The translations under genes were made by a program, and so were the position numbers. Below the pieces are notes generated by a model, which was given only the letters and a program-made list of their open reading frames with translations, did no database searches and was not told where the DNA came from. Source: an uncultured Clostridia bacterium (GTDB lineage Bacteria > Bacillota > Clostridia > TANB77 > CAG-508). From it: a DNA stretch of 39,182 bases. Below, piece after piece: positions 1 through 7,926 of the stretch (position 1 is its first letter; the number at the start of each line of letters is the position of its first letter). The stretch is taken from positions 19,844 to 59,025 of the forward strand of contig CAPBNZ010000001.1 in assembly GCA_948585895.1 (NCBI GenBank), in the 5' to 3' direction.

Positions 1-46
1 ACTTGGAACAAGTCATTTCCGTTTTTTTTGTAAATCTTGGAGGATT

Positions 47-96
47 CTCCTTGACCATGAATTATCATGGGGAGTTCCTTTTAAAATCTTTTTCTT
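47..96 (+). terminator. Possible terminator at window start
   Basis: CCATGA and TCATGG pair around an ATTA loop, with CTCC (47-50) and GGAG (71-74) able to extend the stem across a TTGA bulge. T-rich sequence follows. It probably ends a gene lying to the left of the window. Confidence 0.35.
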
Positions 97-293
97 TTTT
101 CGTCTGTTTTTTCTTGACATAACTTGTTCTCCTTTCCATTTGATACAAAAATTATAACATAAATTAATGTAAAAATCAAATAAGGTAAAAAATATAGTGT
201 AGGTATAGTGGCTATTTGGTAAAGACTATGGGGGAAAGGAAGAAATCTTCCAGTACATTTGTTTAAACTAATTATATTTTCATTCTAAAATCA

Positions 294-322
294 TTTACAA
301 TAAAAAAGTCATATGATATAAT
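294..322 (+). promoter_or_regulatory. Housekeeping-type promoter
   Basis: TTTACA (294-299) and TATAAT (317-322) are separated by 17 bases, a near-consensus sigma-A promoter. It lies about 50 bases upstream of the start of the first gene. Confidence 0.65.
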
Positions 323-372
323 CAAAATAGTTAGCATAAAGAATTAAATAATGCTATAAAGAGGTGAAAAAA

Positions 373-1317
373 TTGAATCAAATATTAAGTACAGAGAACA
401 ACTCAAAAGGAAAAGGGAAAAAAAGTAAGATAAGAAATAGAGGACCAATAGAAATTAGTCAAATACTAAAATTCTTTTCTATTGCTATATTAATATTTGG
501 GGTATTTATGATTGGTTCAGGTTCGTATTCCATGTACAAAGAGTCAACTAAAAAAGCAGAAAACACGAAGCCAGTTATTTATGTAGAGCAAACAGCAGAA
601 GCAGAAGTATCATTAAAAGTAGCACATGATAAAGCATTAGCAAAAATAATTTATGGTTGGAATGAAGAAGAGAAAACAGAAGTACCTTGCAATGGAAAAA
701 AAGAAATGGAAACTAAAATACAAATGCCAATAGGTACGAATACCTTAATTATACAAGCAAGTGATGTAAATGGGCAAGAGATTGAATACAAAAAAGTATA
801 TACCATAGAGGGAAATATCAATATCAATGTTGAGCCACAAGGAAATAATTTAAAGATAAGTGCAGAAGGAAAGAATCAGCTTTTATATATGACTTATCGA
901 TGGGATCAAGAAGAAGAAACAAAAATTGATATTAATGATAATCAAATAGAAGAAGTAATTGAGATACCAAAAGGTTTGCATACTTTAACCATAATTGTTG
1001 TAGATGAAAACAATGAAACAGAAACAAAAGAACAAGAAGTAAATGGTGTAACTAAACCAAAGCTAAAAGTAACAACAGATGGTTCTAATAATTTTATTAT
1101 AAAAGCTTCCGATGAACAAGGACTTACAAGAGTAGAATTTATTATCAATGAAACTGAAAAATATAGATTAGATTTAACAAAAGCATATGAATCAGTAGAA
1201 GAAAGAAAAGAATTTGAGTATTCATATCCATTACATGATGGAGAAAACAAGTTAGAAGTAACGATATACAATGAAAGTAATGTATCAGAAACGTTTAAAG
1301 CACGTGTTAACAAATAA
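373..1317 (+). CDS. Membrane-anchored protein with three Ig-like repeats
   Basis: The start is chosen at TTG 373 because AGAGGTGA (about 360-367) sits at normal spacing in front of it; an in-frame GTG at 364 lies inside that Shine-Dalgarno. The lysine-rich N-terminus is probably cytoplasmic. One hydrophobic segment (about residues 33-52, FSIAILIFGVFMIGSG) anchors the protein. The remaining 260 residues look extracellular and form about three beta-rich repeats. Each repeat ends in a pattern like GTNTLIIQASDVNG, GLHTLTIIVVDENN or GENKLEVTIYNESN, which resembles bacterial Ig-like or cadherin-like domains. It is followed after 9 bases by the CmpB-type membrane protein gene, so the two are probably co-transcribed. 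No catalytic motif is seen and the function is unknown. A role in binding at the cell surface is only inference. Confidence 0.75.
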   Translation: MNQILSTENNSKGKGKKSKIRNRGPIEISQILKFFSIAILIFGVFMIGSGSYSMYKESTKKAENTKPVIYVEQTAEAEVSLKVAHDKALAKIIYGWNEEEKTEVPCNGKKEMETKIQMPIGTNTLIIQASDVNGQEIEYKKVYTIEGNININVEPQGNNLKISAEGKNQLLYMTYRWDQEEETKIDINDNQIEEVIEIPKGLHTLTIIVVDENNETETKEQEVNGVTKPKLKVTTDGSNNFIIKASDEQGLTRVEFIINETEKYRLDLTKAYESVEERKEFEYSYPLHDGENKLEVTIYNESNVSETFKARVNK

Positions 1318-1326
1318 GGGGAAAAT

Positions 1327-2124
1327 ATGAACATGAATCTATTGGAATTAATAACTTATTTTATCATATATTCATTTTTAGGATGGGTTATGGAGTCAAT
1401 TCTAAGATCCATTTGTGAAAGAAAAATAATCAATACAGGCTTTTTAAGAGGACCGTTTTGTCCAATCTATGGAATAGGAGCTACTATCATGTTTCTATTC
1501 TTAGAAGGATTTGAAGATAAACCAATACTATTATTTGGAATTGCTATTATTTTACTAACAGCTTGGGAATATGCAGTAGGTGTATTATTAGAAAGCCTGT
1601 TTCACACAAAGTATTGGGATTATTCCAATCATAAATTCAATTTTCAAGGAAGAATTTGTTTAACCAATTCAATTTGTTGGGGAATATTGGGTGTACTATT
1701 TGTAAAATACATTCATCCATTTGTACAAGGAATAATAGCCAAAATTGATATTAACTTATTAAATTATATCGTAGCTATTTTATTTACAATTTTTATAGTA
1801 GATACGATTACATCTATCATTCATGTAAAAAATATGAAAGCAACTTTAGAAAAAATAGAAAACATTAACAAAGAAATTAAAGAGAAACTAAAAGAAATTA
1901 AAAAGATAAAAGAAGAAAAGGTAATTAATACAGAAAGTATACAAAAAATGATAGAGGTTCTAAAAAAGAAAAGAAACAAAACAATTCTACATTTATATAG
2001 AAATGTATATCGTCTAAAAAAGGCTTTTCCAGCTATTAATACAAAAGAAATTACAGAGATATTAAATCAAAAAATAGAATTAAGAAAAAAAAGAGTAAAA
2101 AACAAAGAAAAGGACTTGAAATAA
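1327..2124 (+). CDS. CmpB-type multi-pass membrane protein (putative ABC permease family)
   Basis: The 265-residue protein begins with a hydrophobic segment, FIIYSFLGWVMES, and a GFLRGPFCPIYGIG motif. Both are typical of the 'ABC_trans_CmpB' family of Firmicutes (PF06541, by recognition). Four to five membrane segments fill residues 1-160, and a lysine-rich coiled coil covers about 165-265. AAGGGGAA precedes ATG 1327. The gene follows the Ig-like protein closely and ends inside its own terminator. Despite the family name, no ATPase partner is nearby and transport is not demonstrated. Confidence 0.8.
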   Translation: MNMNLLELITYFIIYSFLGWVMESILRSICERKIINTGFLRGPFCPIYGIGATIMFLFLEGFEDKPILLFGIAIILLTAWEYAVGVLLESLFHTKYWDYSNHKFNFQGRICLTNSICWGILGVLFVKYIHPFVQGIIAKIDINLLNYIVAILFTIFIVDTITSIIHVKNMKATLEKIENINKEIKEKLKEIKKIKEEKVINTESIQKMIEVLKKKRNKTILHLYRNVYRLKKAFPAINTKEITEILNQKIELRKKRVKNKEKDLK

Positions 2125-2136
2125 TCAAGTCTTTTT
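2113..2136 (+). terminator. Intrinsic terminator overlapping a stop codon
   Basis: GACTTGA (2113-2119) pairs with TCAAGTC (2125-2131) and is followed by TTTTT. The TAA stop of the CmpB-type gene lies in the loop. TTGAAA (2116) and TATAAT (2140) with an 18-base spacer may form the promoter of the next gene inside the same stretch. Confidence 0.8.
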
Positions 2137-2175
2137 GTATATAATGAAGAAAAAATAAGTGGAGGAAAATTTTGA

Positions 2176-3100
2176 ATGATGCAAGATGTATATATAATTG
2201 ATGATGATGATGCATCTATTGTCATATTTAGAGAATTATTTAGAAATGATGCAGAATATAAATTTACTAGTGTAAAAACAGAACAAATCGACATTGCTTT
2301 AAAAAATATTCCATCCTTAATTGTTATTAATGAAGATGCTATAGATCGAGATGTTGTAGATTTATGTAGGAAAATACGAAAAGATGAAGATAACACCATA
2401 ACACCAGTTATTGTTGTATCATCAAAAGGAGAAAGAGAACATCGACTAAAAATATTACAAGAATCAATAGAATATTTTATAAAAAAGCCAGTCGATGAGC
2501 AATATTTATACTATACTGTAAAGAATTTAAGCAGACTGCTTTCTACAAACAGAAGAATAAGTCCATTAACAGGACTACCAGGAAATGTACAAATACATGC
2601 AGAATTGAAGAAAAGAATGTTAAAAAAAGATGCTTTCTGTGTATTGTATTTAGATTTAGATAATTTTAAAGCCTATAATGATGTATATGGATTCTTAAAA
2701 GGAGACCAAATTATAGAATTTACAGCAGAAACCATTAGTAACTGTATTCATCAAAGTGGAATGGAAAATACCTTTATTGGGCATATTGGACGGAGACGAT
2801 TTCGTAGCACTCATACCAGGGAATACCTGTGAAAAGTTATGTCAAAATATTTTAGCACATTTTGATCAAAATGTAGGACAATATTTTACAGAGGATGACT
2901 TAGAAAAAGGATATATAGAAGTAGCCAATAGAAAAGGAATTATTGAACAGTTTCCACTAACATCTTTATCTATAGGTGTAGTTGTAGCGGATGTAGGAAG
3001 ATTTAGCAATGTTTTAGAAATTGGAGAAATTGGAGCACAAGTAAAACATGCAGCTAAATCTGTTATGGGAAGTAGTTATGCTGTAGACAGAAGAAAATAA
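2176..3100 (+). CDS. Receiver-GGDEF protein, needs +1 shift at CGG (S1)
   Basis: A response-regulator receiver fold covers about residues 1-120, with acidic residues at DDDD (9-12) and the conserved Lys in FIKKPV. The usual phosphoacceptor Asp after the third strand is replaced: the motif reads LIVINEDAI, with Asn. This suggests a receiver that is not phosphorylated in the usual way. A GGDEF domain follows, with SPLTGLPG, YLDLDNFKAYND and the active loop GGDDF. The gene is split inside that loop. The frame reads GHIG, then CGG at 2791; skipping one C gives GDDF and the rest of the domain to 3100. The total is about 307 residues. GGAGG (2161-2165) precedes ATG 2176. GGDDF is compatible with diguanylate cyclase activity but not proof of it. 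In standard decoding the gene would be a pseudogene, but nine other identical breaks argue for recoding. Confidence 0.82.
2791..2793 (+). other. Recoding site S1: CGG, +1 shift
   Basis: The context is GGA CGG AGA. Omitting C2791 yields GGA GGA GAC GAT TTC, restoring the invariant second Gly of the GGDEF loop (GGDDF). The four-base unit is CGGA. Confidence 0.85.
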
Positions 3101-3176
3101 AATTCTTATGATTGCCAAAGTTTTAATTTTGAATGAATCATAGCATGATGTATTTTGGTTTAAAGGAATAAAAAAG

Positions 3177-3226
3177 GAAAACTCTAAATATAAATAATAA
3201 TAAATATTTATATTAGGAGTTTTTTT
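3177..3226 (+). terminator. Terminator-like hairpin holding the cwlD ribosome site
   Basis: AAAACTCT (about 3177-3185) pairs with the AGGAGTTTT region (3215-3223) around a long AT-rich inner stem. A T run follows, ending just before ATG 3229. The 3' arm contains the Shine-Dalgarno TAGGAG of the next gene. The hairpin can act as a terminator for the GGDEF gene and could also hide the ribosome site of cwlD. Confidence 0.6.
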
Positions 3227-3228
3227 AT

Positions 3229-4006
3229 ATGATAGTAATTAAGAAAAAAAGAATTCAAATAATGATATCTTGTTTATTGATAGGAATTTTTGCATTTTCT
3301 TTTCAAATTGCAAACAATCAGAAGGAATTAGTGGAAAATACGAATGATAAAAAACAAAATACTGTATCAACAACAGCAACGCCAGCATCAGGAAAGACAA
3401 TTGTAGTAGATGCTGGACACGGTGTGCCAGATGAACGGTGCACAAAGTAGTAGAGGTACAACAGAAGCAGAAACCAATTTAAAAATTGCGTTGAAACTAC
3501 AAAATCTATTAGAAACAAGTGGAAGTACAGTTATATTAACACGTTCTGATGAAAATGCCATTTATGACTTAAATAGTCAAACCCTAAAGCAAAAGAAAAT
3601 TTCAGATATTCATAACAGAGTGAAAATAGGAAATGAATCTAGTGCAGATATTTTTGTTAGTATTCATTTAAACAAAATCCCACAGCAACAATATTGGGGA
3701 TGGCAGTGTTTTTATAAAAATGGAGATGATAAAAGTATAAATTTGGCAAAACAGATACAAGCTAACTTAAATGAGGCAATTCAAAAAGAAAATAAAAGAG
3801 TAGCCATGAAGTTAGATACTGTTTATATTATGAAACATGTAGAAATACCAATTTCAATTGTAGAGTGTGGTTTTTTATCTAATCCAGAAGAAGAAAAACA
3901 GTTACTAGAAGATGACTATCAAAATAAATTAGCTTGGGGAATTTATAATGGAATTATGGATTATTTTAATGAAGTAAAGAATGAAACAATAAATACTATT
4001 AACTAA
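3229..4006 (+). CDS. cwlD: N-acetylmuramoyl-L-alanine amidase CwlD, needs +1 shift at CGG (S2)
   Basis: An N-terminal signal/anchor segment (about residues 8-25) is followed by an Amidase_3 domain. VVDAGHG provides the first zinc ligand, and the domain continues with IFVSIHLN and IVECGFLSNPEEE, typical of this zinc amidase family. CwlD acts on spore cortex peptidoglycan when muramic-delta-lactam is made, which is needed for germination. The Gly-Trp-Gln insertion and short length (about 258 residues) fit CwlD. The frame breaks at CGG 3436 right after GHGVPDE. Skipping the C gives GAQSSRGTTEAE, which matches the conserved D-x-G-A pattern and Glu ligand of the family. Without the shift the protein would end at 73 residues and lack most of the catalytic domain. 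The start codon lies in the T tract of a terminator-like hairpin. Confidence 0.88.
3436..3438 (+). other. Recoding site S2: CGG, +1 shift
   Basis: The context is GAT GAA CGG TGC. Omitting C3436 gives GAA GGT GCA CAA, restoring the conserved Gly-Ala of amidase_3 proteins. The four-base unit is CGGT. Confidence 0.85.
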
Positions 4007-4018
4007 ATAATAAAAGGG

Positions 4019-4047
4019 TTGATAATAAGTAAGAAAAATGATATAAT
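4019..4047 (+). promoter_or_regulatory. Housekeeping-type promoter
   Basis: TTGATA (4019-4024) and TATAAT (4042-4047) are spaced by 17 bases, 29 bases before ATG 4076. It probably drives the two-gene operon that includes the radical SAM-Nudix gene. Confidence 0.65.
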
Positions 4048-4075
4048 ATGGAAAAAAATAGGAGATAATAGACGA

Positions 4076-4838
4076 ATGAACCAAGAACCATTGAAATGGA
4101 GAAAGCACTTAATGTTGCCCACATTTCGGATTAAGGACAATGGAGGATTTGCAAAATGAAATTCATCGATATCAATATTCAGATATCAAAAAATTAATGA
4201 TGGATATAAGAAGTGATATGAAAAGAGAAGCAGAAAAAAATAACTTATATACCATTTCACTCATAAAAAATAACCAACTTCATAAACTTCCCAATATAAA
4301 TGTAAGGAATGGGGAAGAGTTGAAAGCCTTTTATCAAAAATATTCTTTGGTAAAAGACTATTCAGAAATTTGGTTTTGTAAGAAGAAACAAAACAAGGAG
4401 CAAAATTTTTCGATAGGAAGAATTTCTTTTGAAACCAGAAATCAGCGTAGTAGTATAGATTACCAGACCATGGAACAAGTATGGAATGTAAGTCATAGAA
4501 ATATTGAAGGCTATACAAATCAATATAATAAAGCTTACATAAGAGTATCCAGAATAGCTTGGGGAATGAGATATTCGATAGAAGCATTAAAAGTTCCAAA
4601 AGATAATAATTTAGACAAAGAAAAGATGATTTTGGAATTTACAGAAGTAGTAAAAGAGATAGAAAGAAGAAGAGAAAAAATAGAGAATTTTGAGAACTAT
4701 TTAGAATCATTAGAAATTAATCAATTTAGTTTAGAATATTTATTTCAAGAAGGAAAATTTTTATTTATCGATTGGGATTCACAAGATGACTTAAAAGCGA
4801 TTAATGGAATGATTAGAGAGGAGAAACAAAGAGAATGA
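4076..4838 (+). CDS. Unknown protein preceding radical SAM-Nudix, needs +1 shift at CGG (S3)
   Basis: GGAG (4061-4064) precedes ATG 4076. The first 17 codons, MNQEPLKWRKHLMLPTF, run into CGG 4127. Reading on in zero frame stops after 10 more codons. Omitting the C continues as GLRTMEDLQNEIHRYQ into a 232-codon open frame, for a total near 253 residues. An internal ATG at 4140 has GGA-rich sequence after it but no good Shine-Dalgarno, whereas ATG 4076 has both a ribosome site and a promoter. The protein is charged and mostly helical, with no signal peptide or membrane segment, and a coiled-coil-like stretch near residues 180-215. It overlaps the radical SAM gene by 4 bases (ATGA), so the two products probably work together. 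I do not recognise the family. Confidence 0.7.
4127..4129 (+). other. Recoding site S3: CGG, +1 shift
   Basis: The context is ACA TTT CGG ATT. Omitting C4127 joins a 17-codon leader, which has its own promoter and ribosome site, to the main frame through GGA. The four-base unit is CGGA. Confidence 0.78.
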
Positions 4839-6856
4839 CACAAACCAACAATATATTTTCAAATCCCCAAGAATATTTGGATGAAATAATTCAAAAAGTA
4901 AGAATACCAGAGGAAAAGAGAAAAAAATTTGAAGGAAAAAGTCTGGCTAGTATTTTTCCAACCAAATTTTGTGATGCAGGGTGTGCACACTGTTTTTTCA
5001 AATCGGGAAAAGCAATTGAAAAAATACCACAAGAACAGTGTGAATTTTCAGATTATGGAATAGATAAGTTTATTGAATTTATCAATCAATCAAATAATGG
5101 TTACTTGTTAGTAATAGGTGGGGGAGAACCCTTTAAAAAATATGAGCAAGTTTTAAAAATTGTGCAAAAAGTAAAAACAGATAGACTTATATTAGTAACT
5201 AATGGGATGTGGGCTCAAGATTATGAACAAGCTAAAAAAGTAATATTCGAATTATATGCAAATTTTAAAAAAAGAGAAACCAAAACCAAGTTAATTCTAA
5301 GATTAAGTATAGATAAATGGCATATGAAGCAGCTAGGATATGAATTAATAAATCATATCATAGACATCTATAAAAAATATTTTAGAGAAGAGGAAGACTT
5401 TGAGTTACAATTACATACTTTAATTGGAGATAATGTAATAGAAAAAATGCAAGAACAGAGAAAGGATTTTGAAATAATTCGTACAAATGAGACGGGAATA
5501 TCTGATAATGAGGAAGTAGTCAAAATAAGTCCATATCGATGTAGATTAAACTTTAAAGATGGTTATGTTATTTATGTAGGAATTGCTAAAATCTTTCATT
5601 CTACCTTAAAACCTAACTTAAATAAGGAAAACGAGGCAATAAAAGAAGCAATTCAAATTTTTGATGATGATATGGAATTTAGTGCTTTTGATAATCCATC
5701 TGTTATACCAAATAAAAATGGAACAATAGGACTTAATTTTTGGGTCAATTATAATGGAAACATAGCATTATGGGGAAATCAGCAATTAACCGATTTAAAA
5801 AATGTATATTGTGATAGCTACGAAGAGGTAATCCATGCTAATTTTAACAATATCATTTCTTATTCTTTTTTAGATAAAGGTTATCAAAATCGAGTTCGAA
5901 TCATAGAGGAAATCAATCATAAAGCAGTTATTAGGTCAAAAGTAATAAACATCAGAGATTATGCAGGTGCAGCTATTTTAGAAGAAAAACACACAACACT
6001 TTATTACGCCATTCGAATGATACAAGATTATTTAAAAGAAGGAATATTAAAAAAAGAAGATTTAAAAGAGTTATCAAAAAATTTAAAAGAGGCAATTAAT
6101 TTAGAAATAAAAGATTTAATCAACTGGTATGAAAATTCTACTTATAGTATCATTACGCAATACATAGAAAGAGAAAAATTTATTGAGGAAGAATGGAGAG
6201 ACTTATTTGAGCTTATTCATTTAGGACATTATGATGTAACAGAAAAACAAATACAAGAAGGAATTACTTTTTATAATAGTAAAGCACGAAGTCAGATTAC
6301 AAAGGTATCTGAAATAAAAGACAACACAAGAGAACAGTATGATAGATTAAATGAAAAGATAACCTACATGAAAAAAGAAGCAATAGAATTTTGCAAAAAT
6401 AAAAATTATGTGATAAAAAAAAGATTTAAAACTCCATCAGCAGTAATGCTAATGTTAATAAGAAATAAAAATGGAAAAGAACAAATTTTATTGCAAAAGA
6501 GGAAAAATACAGGATATATGGATGGTTATTATGATTTTGGAGCATCAGGACATGTAGAAAATAAAGAAACTATGAAAATGGCACTAATAAGAGAAACAAA
6601 AGAAGAAATTGGAATAAAAATAGATAAAAAAGAGATAGAATTTGTAACTATGGTACATGACATTCGCAAAAATATATATTTAAATGTTTATTTTAAAGTA
6701 ACCCAATGGCAAGGAGAACCAAAAATAAATGAAGTAGATAAAATAGAAGAGATAAAATGGTTTGATTTAGATAATTTACCCAATAATTTAATAGAAAATA
6801 GAAAAGAAGCAATTAAAAATTACCAAAAAGGCATTTTTTACAGTGAGATTCAATAA
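4835..6856 (+). CDS. Radical SAM-Nudix fusion protein
   Basis: The 673-residue protein has a radical SAM core near its N-terminus. CDAGCAHC (about residues 47-54) gives the CxxxCxxC cluster-binding motif, and VIGGGEPF resembles the GGEP motif that binds SAM. A long middle region follows, partly helical. The C-terminus (about 540-670) is a Nudix domain. Its box, GHVENKETMKMALIRETKEEIGI, fits G-x5-E-x7-REUxEExGU: E7 of the box follows the glycine by six, and RETKEEIG is present. Nudix enzymes hydrolyse nucleoside diphosphates linked to another group. The order suggests a radical modification step coupled to pyrophosphate hydrolysis of a nucleotide-type metabolite, but the substrate is unknown. 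The gene overlaps the upstream unknown gene by 4 bases. No in-frame CGG is present. Confidence 0.82.
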   Translation: MTQTNNIFSNPQEYLDEIIQKVRIPEEKRKKFEGKSLASIFPTKFCDAGCAHCFFKSGKAIEKIPQEQCEFSDYGIDKFIEFINQSNNGYLLVIGGGEPFKKYEQVLKIVQKVKTDRLILVTNGMWAQDYEQAKKVIFELYANFKKRETKTKLILRLSIDKWHMKQLGYELINHIIDIYKKYFREEEDFELQLHTLIGDNVIEKMQEQRKDFEIIRTNETGISDNEEVVKISPYRCRLNFKDGYVIYVGIAKIFHSTLKPNLNKENEAIKEAIQIFDDDMEFSAFDNPSVIPNKNGTIGLNFWVNYNGNIALWGNQQLTDLKNVYCDSYEEVIHANFNNIISYSFLDKGYQNRVRIIEEINHKAVIRSKVINIRDYAGAAILEEKHTTLYYAIRMIQDYLKEGILKKEDLKELSKNLKEAINLEIKDLINWYENSTYSIITQYIEREKFIEEEWRDLFELIHLGHYDVTEKQIQEGITFYNSKARSQITKVSEIKDNTREQYDRLNEKITYMKKEAIEFCKNKNYVIKKRFKTPSAVMLMLIRNKNGKEQILLQKRKNTGYMDGYYDFGASGHVENKETMKMALIRETKEEIGIKIDKKEIEFVTMVHDIRKNIYLNVYFKVTQWQGEPKINEVDKIEEIKWFDLDNLPNNLIENRKEAIKNYQKGIFYSEIQ

Positions 6857-6861
6857 ATTCT

Positions 6862-6890
6862 TTGCTTTTTGCAAAGGGAAGTGATATAAT
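6862..6890 (+). promoter_or_regulatory. Probable promoter
   Basis: TTGCTT (6862-6867), 17 bases, then TATAAT (6885-6890). A small CTTTGC/GCAAAG hairpin overlaps the -35 side. It would drive the gene at 6924. Confidence 0.5.
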
Positions 6891-6923
6891 AAAAAGAGAT
6901 ATAGATTTAAAGGGGGAAATGAT

Positions 6924-7835
6924 ATGGAAAGTGATGAAGGAGAGAAACAGAGAAAAAATAAAAGAAATAAAATTGCATCCATTATATTAAGAAATGCCAA
7001 AAAGGAAGTTCTATATAAAGAAAATAAATTGAAGCGAAAGCTAACCAAAGAGGAAAGACAGGATGTGATAAGAAGTACCACCAAAAAATTAGGAACGAGA
7101 GTAGCAATTTTTGCTGGAACACTTGCTTTATCGTTTGGAGGAGGATATTTACTAAATACAGGAAGTGGAAAGATAGAAGGTGTAAACAAAACAGAAAAGG
7201 GAATAGAAATAGATACAGCAGAACTAGAAGGAAATGTTGACATACTCTTAAAAAGAGAACAAGGAGGTTTTAAAGAAAGATACAAGGTTTCAGACAATGG
7301 AGATATAGCAATGGAGAAAGGTGTATCGATAAATCCGATACAAATTTTTGAGCAAGTAGAAAAAGAGATAGATGAATTAGATAGTACATTAGATGTTTGG
7401 GATTATATGGAAAATATTTATGAACAAGCATACCTTAAGGAACATGGAGAACCAGTAAAAGTAGTACATATATTCAAAGAAGCAAAAGATTTTGGCAAGT
7501 CAGTAATACGAATTTTTGGTAATAAAGTTGGAGAAGAAAAGTCGAAAGAACTGGAAAGAGTCATAAGAAGCGAAAGCGAAGTGAAAAATGCAGAAAACGA
7601 AGGCGAAGTTTTATTGAAGAATAACAAAGAAGTGTATTCTATCTTAGCAGTAGGATGTGAATATGCCAAAGCATTAGAATCAGAATATGTTCAAAGGTCT
7701 TCTGCTGAAAAGAAATATTTGAGAAGTATGAAAGATTCATGGAATAAATCCTTAAAAGAATATGTTATCAAACTTAAAGAGTCTCAAATGAATCAAAATA
7801 GCCAAGAAAAAAAGACGGATGGATATGAACATTAA
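6924..7835 (+). CDS. Single-pass membrane protein of unknown function
   Basis: The 303-residue protein starts at ATG 6924 behind AAAGGGGG. A very basic cytoplasmic N-terminus (residues 1-58) is followed by one membrane segment (about 59-77, VAIFAGTLALSFGGGYLL) and a charged, helical C-terminal part. It has no catalytic motif that I can see and I do not recognise the family. The gene ends just before the strong hairpin at 7865-7926, so it is probably a single-gene unit. Codon use is like that of its neighbours. Confidence 0.65.
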   Translation: MESDEGEKQRKNKRNKIASIILRNAKKEVLYKENKLKRKLTKEERQDVIRSTTKKLGTRVAIFAGTLALSFGGGYLLNTGSGKIEGVNKTEKGIEIDTAELEGNVDILLKREQGGFKERYKVSDNGDIAMEKGVSINPIQIFEQVEKEIDELDSTLDVWDYMENIYEQAYLKEHGEPVKVVHIFKEAKDFGKSVIRIFGNKVGEEKSKELERVIRSESEVKNAENEGEVLLKNNKEVYSILAVGCEYAKALESEYVQRSSAEKKYLRSMKDSWNKSLKEYVIKLKESQMNQNSQEKKTDGYEH

Positions 7836-7864
7836 TCAAAATAATATAAAAATTTAAATGCATA

Positions 7865-7926
7865 AAATTTCCACTCTTTGCGAACAATATGTTTAAAACA
7901 TATTGAGCAAGGAGTGGAATTTTTTG
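7865..7926 (+). terminator. Long terminator-like hairpin holding the next ribosome site
   Basis: TTTCCACTCTTTGC (5' arm) pairs with GCAAGGAGTGGAA (3' arm). The inner stem CAATATGTTT/AACATATTG has a small loop, and T6 follows. The AAGGAG in the 3' arm is the ribosome site for TTG 7924, so the same hairpin can terminate the upstream message and cover the start of the glucan synthase gene. Confidence 0.75.

Larger units (their letters stand above)
1..363. other. Upstream non-coding stretch
   Basis: No credible gene is seen in the first 363 bases. The stretch holds a possible terminator hairpin near 47-80, a T-rich tract to about 120, and the promoter of the first gene at 294-322. Nothing else stands out. 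Confidence 0.5.

Noticed and set aside
1..363. tRNA or rRNA genes anywhere in the window
   Set aside because: I looked for cloverleaf arms and CCA-type ends in the gaps and saw none; no rRNA-like sequence is present.
2785..2795. Classical slippery-site frameshifting
   Set aside because: Codons before the ten sites are unrelated and re-pairing of the P-site tRNA is not generally possible. No common stimulatory structure is seen. The only shared feature is CGG.
2756..3100. Frame breaks as plain sequencing or assembly errors, or as pseudogenes
   Set aside because: All ten breaks fall on a zero-frame CGG with the same direction and size. Random errors or decay would not respect frame or codon.
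7903..7923. An earlier TTG start for the glucan synthase
   Set aside because: It lies inside the hairpin before the AAGGAG ribosome site. TTG 7924 has the right spacing.
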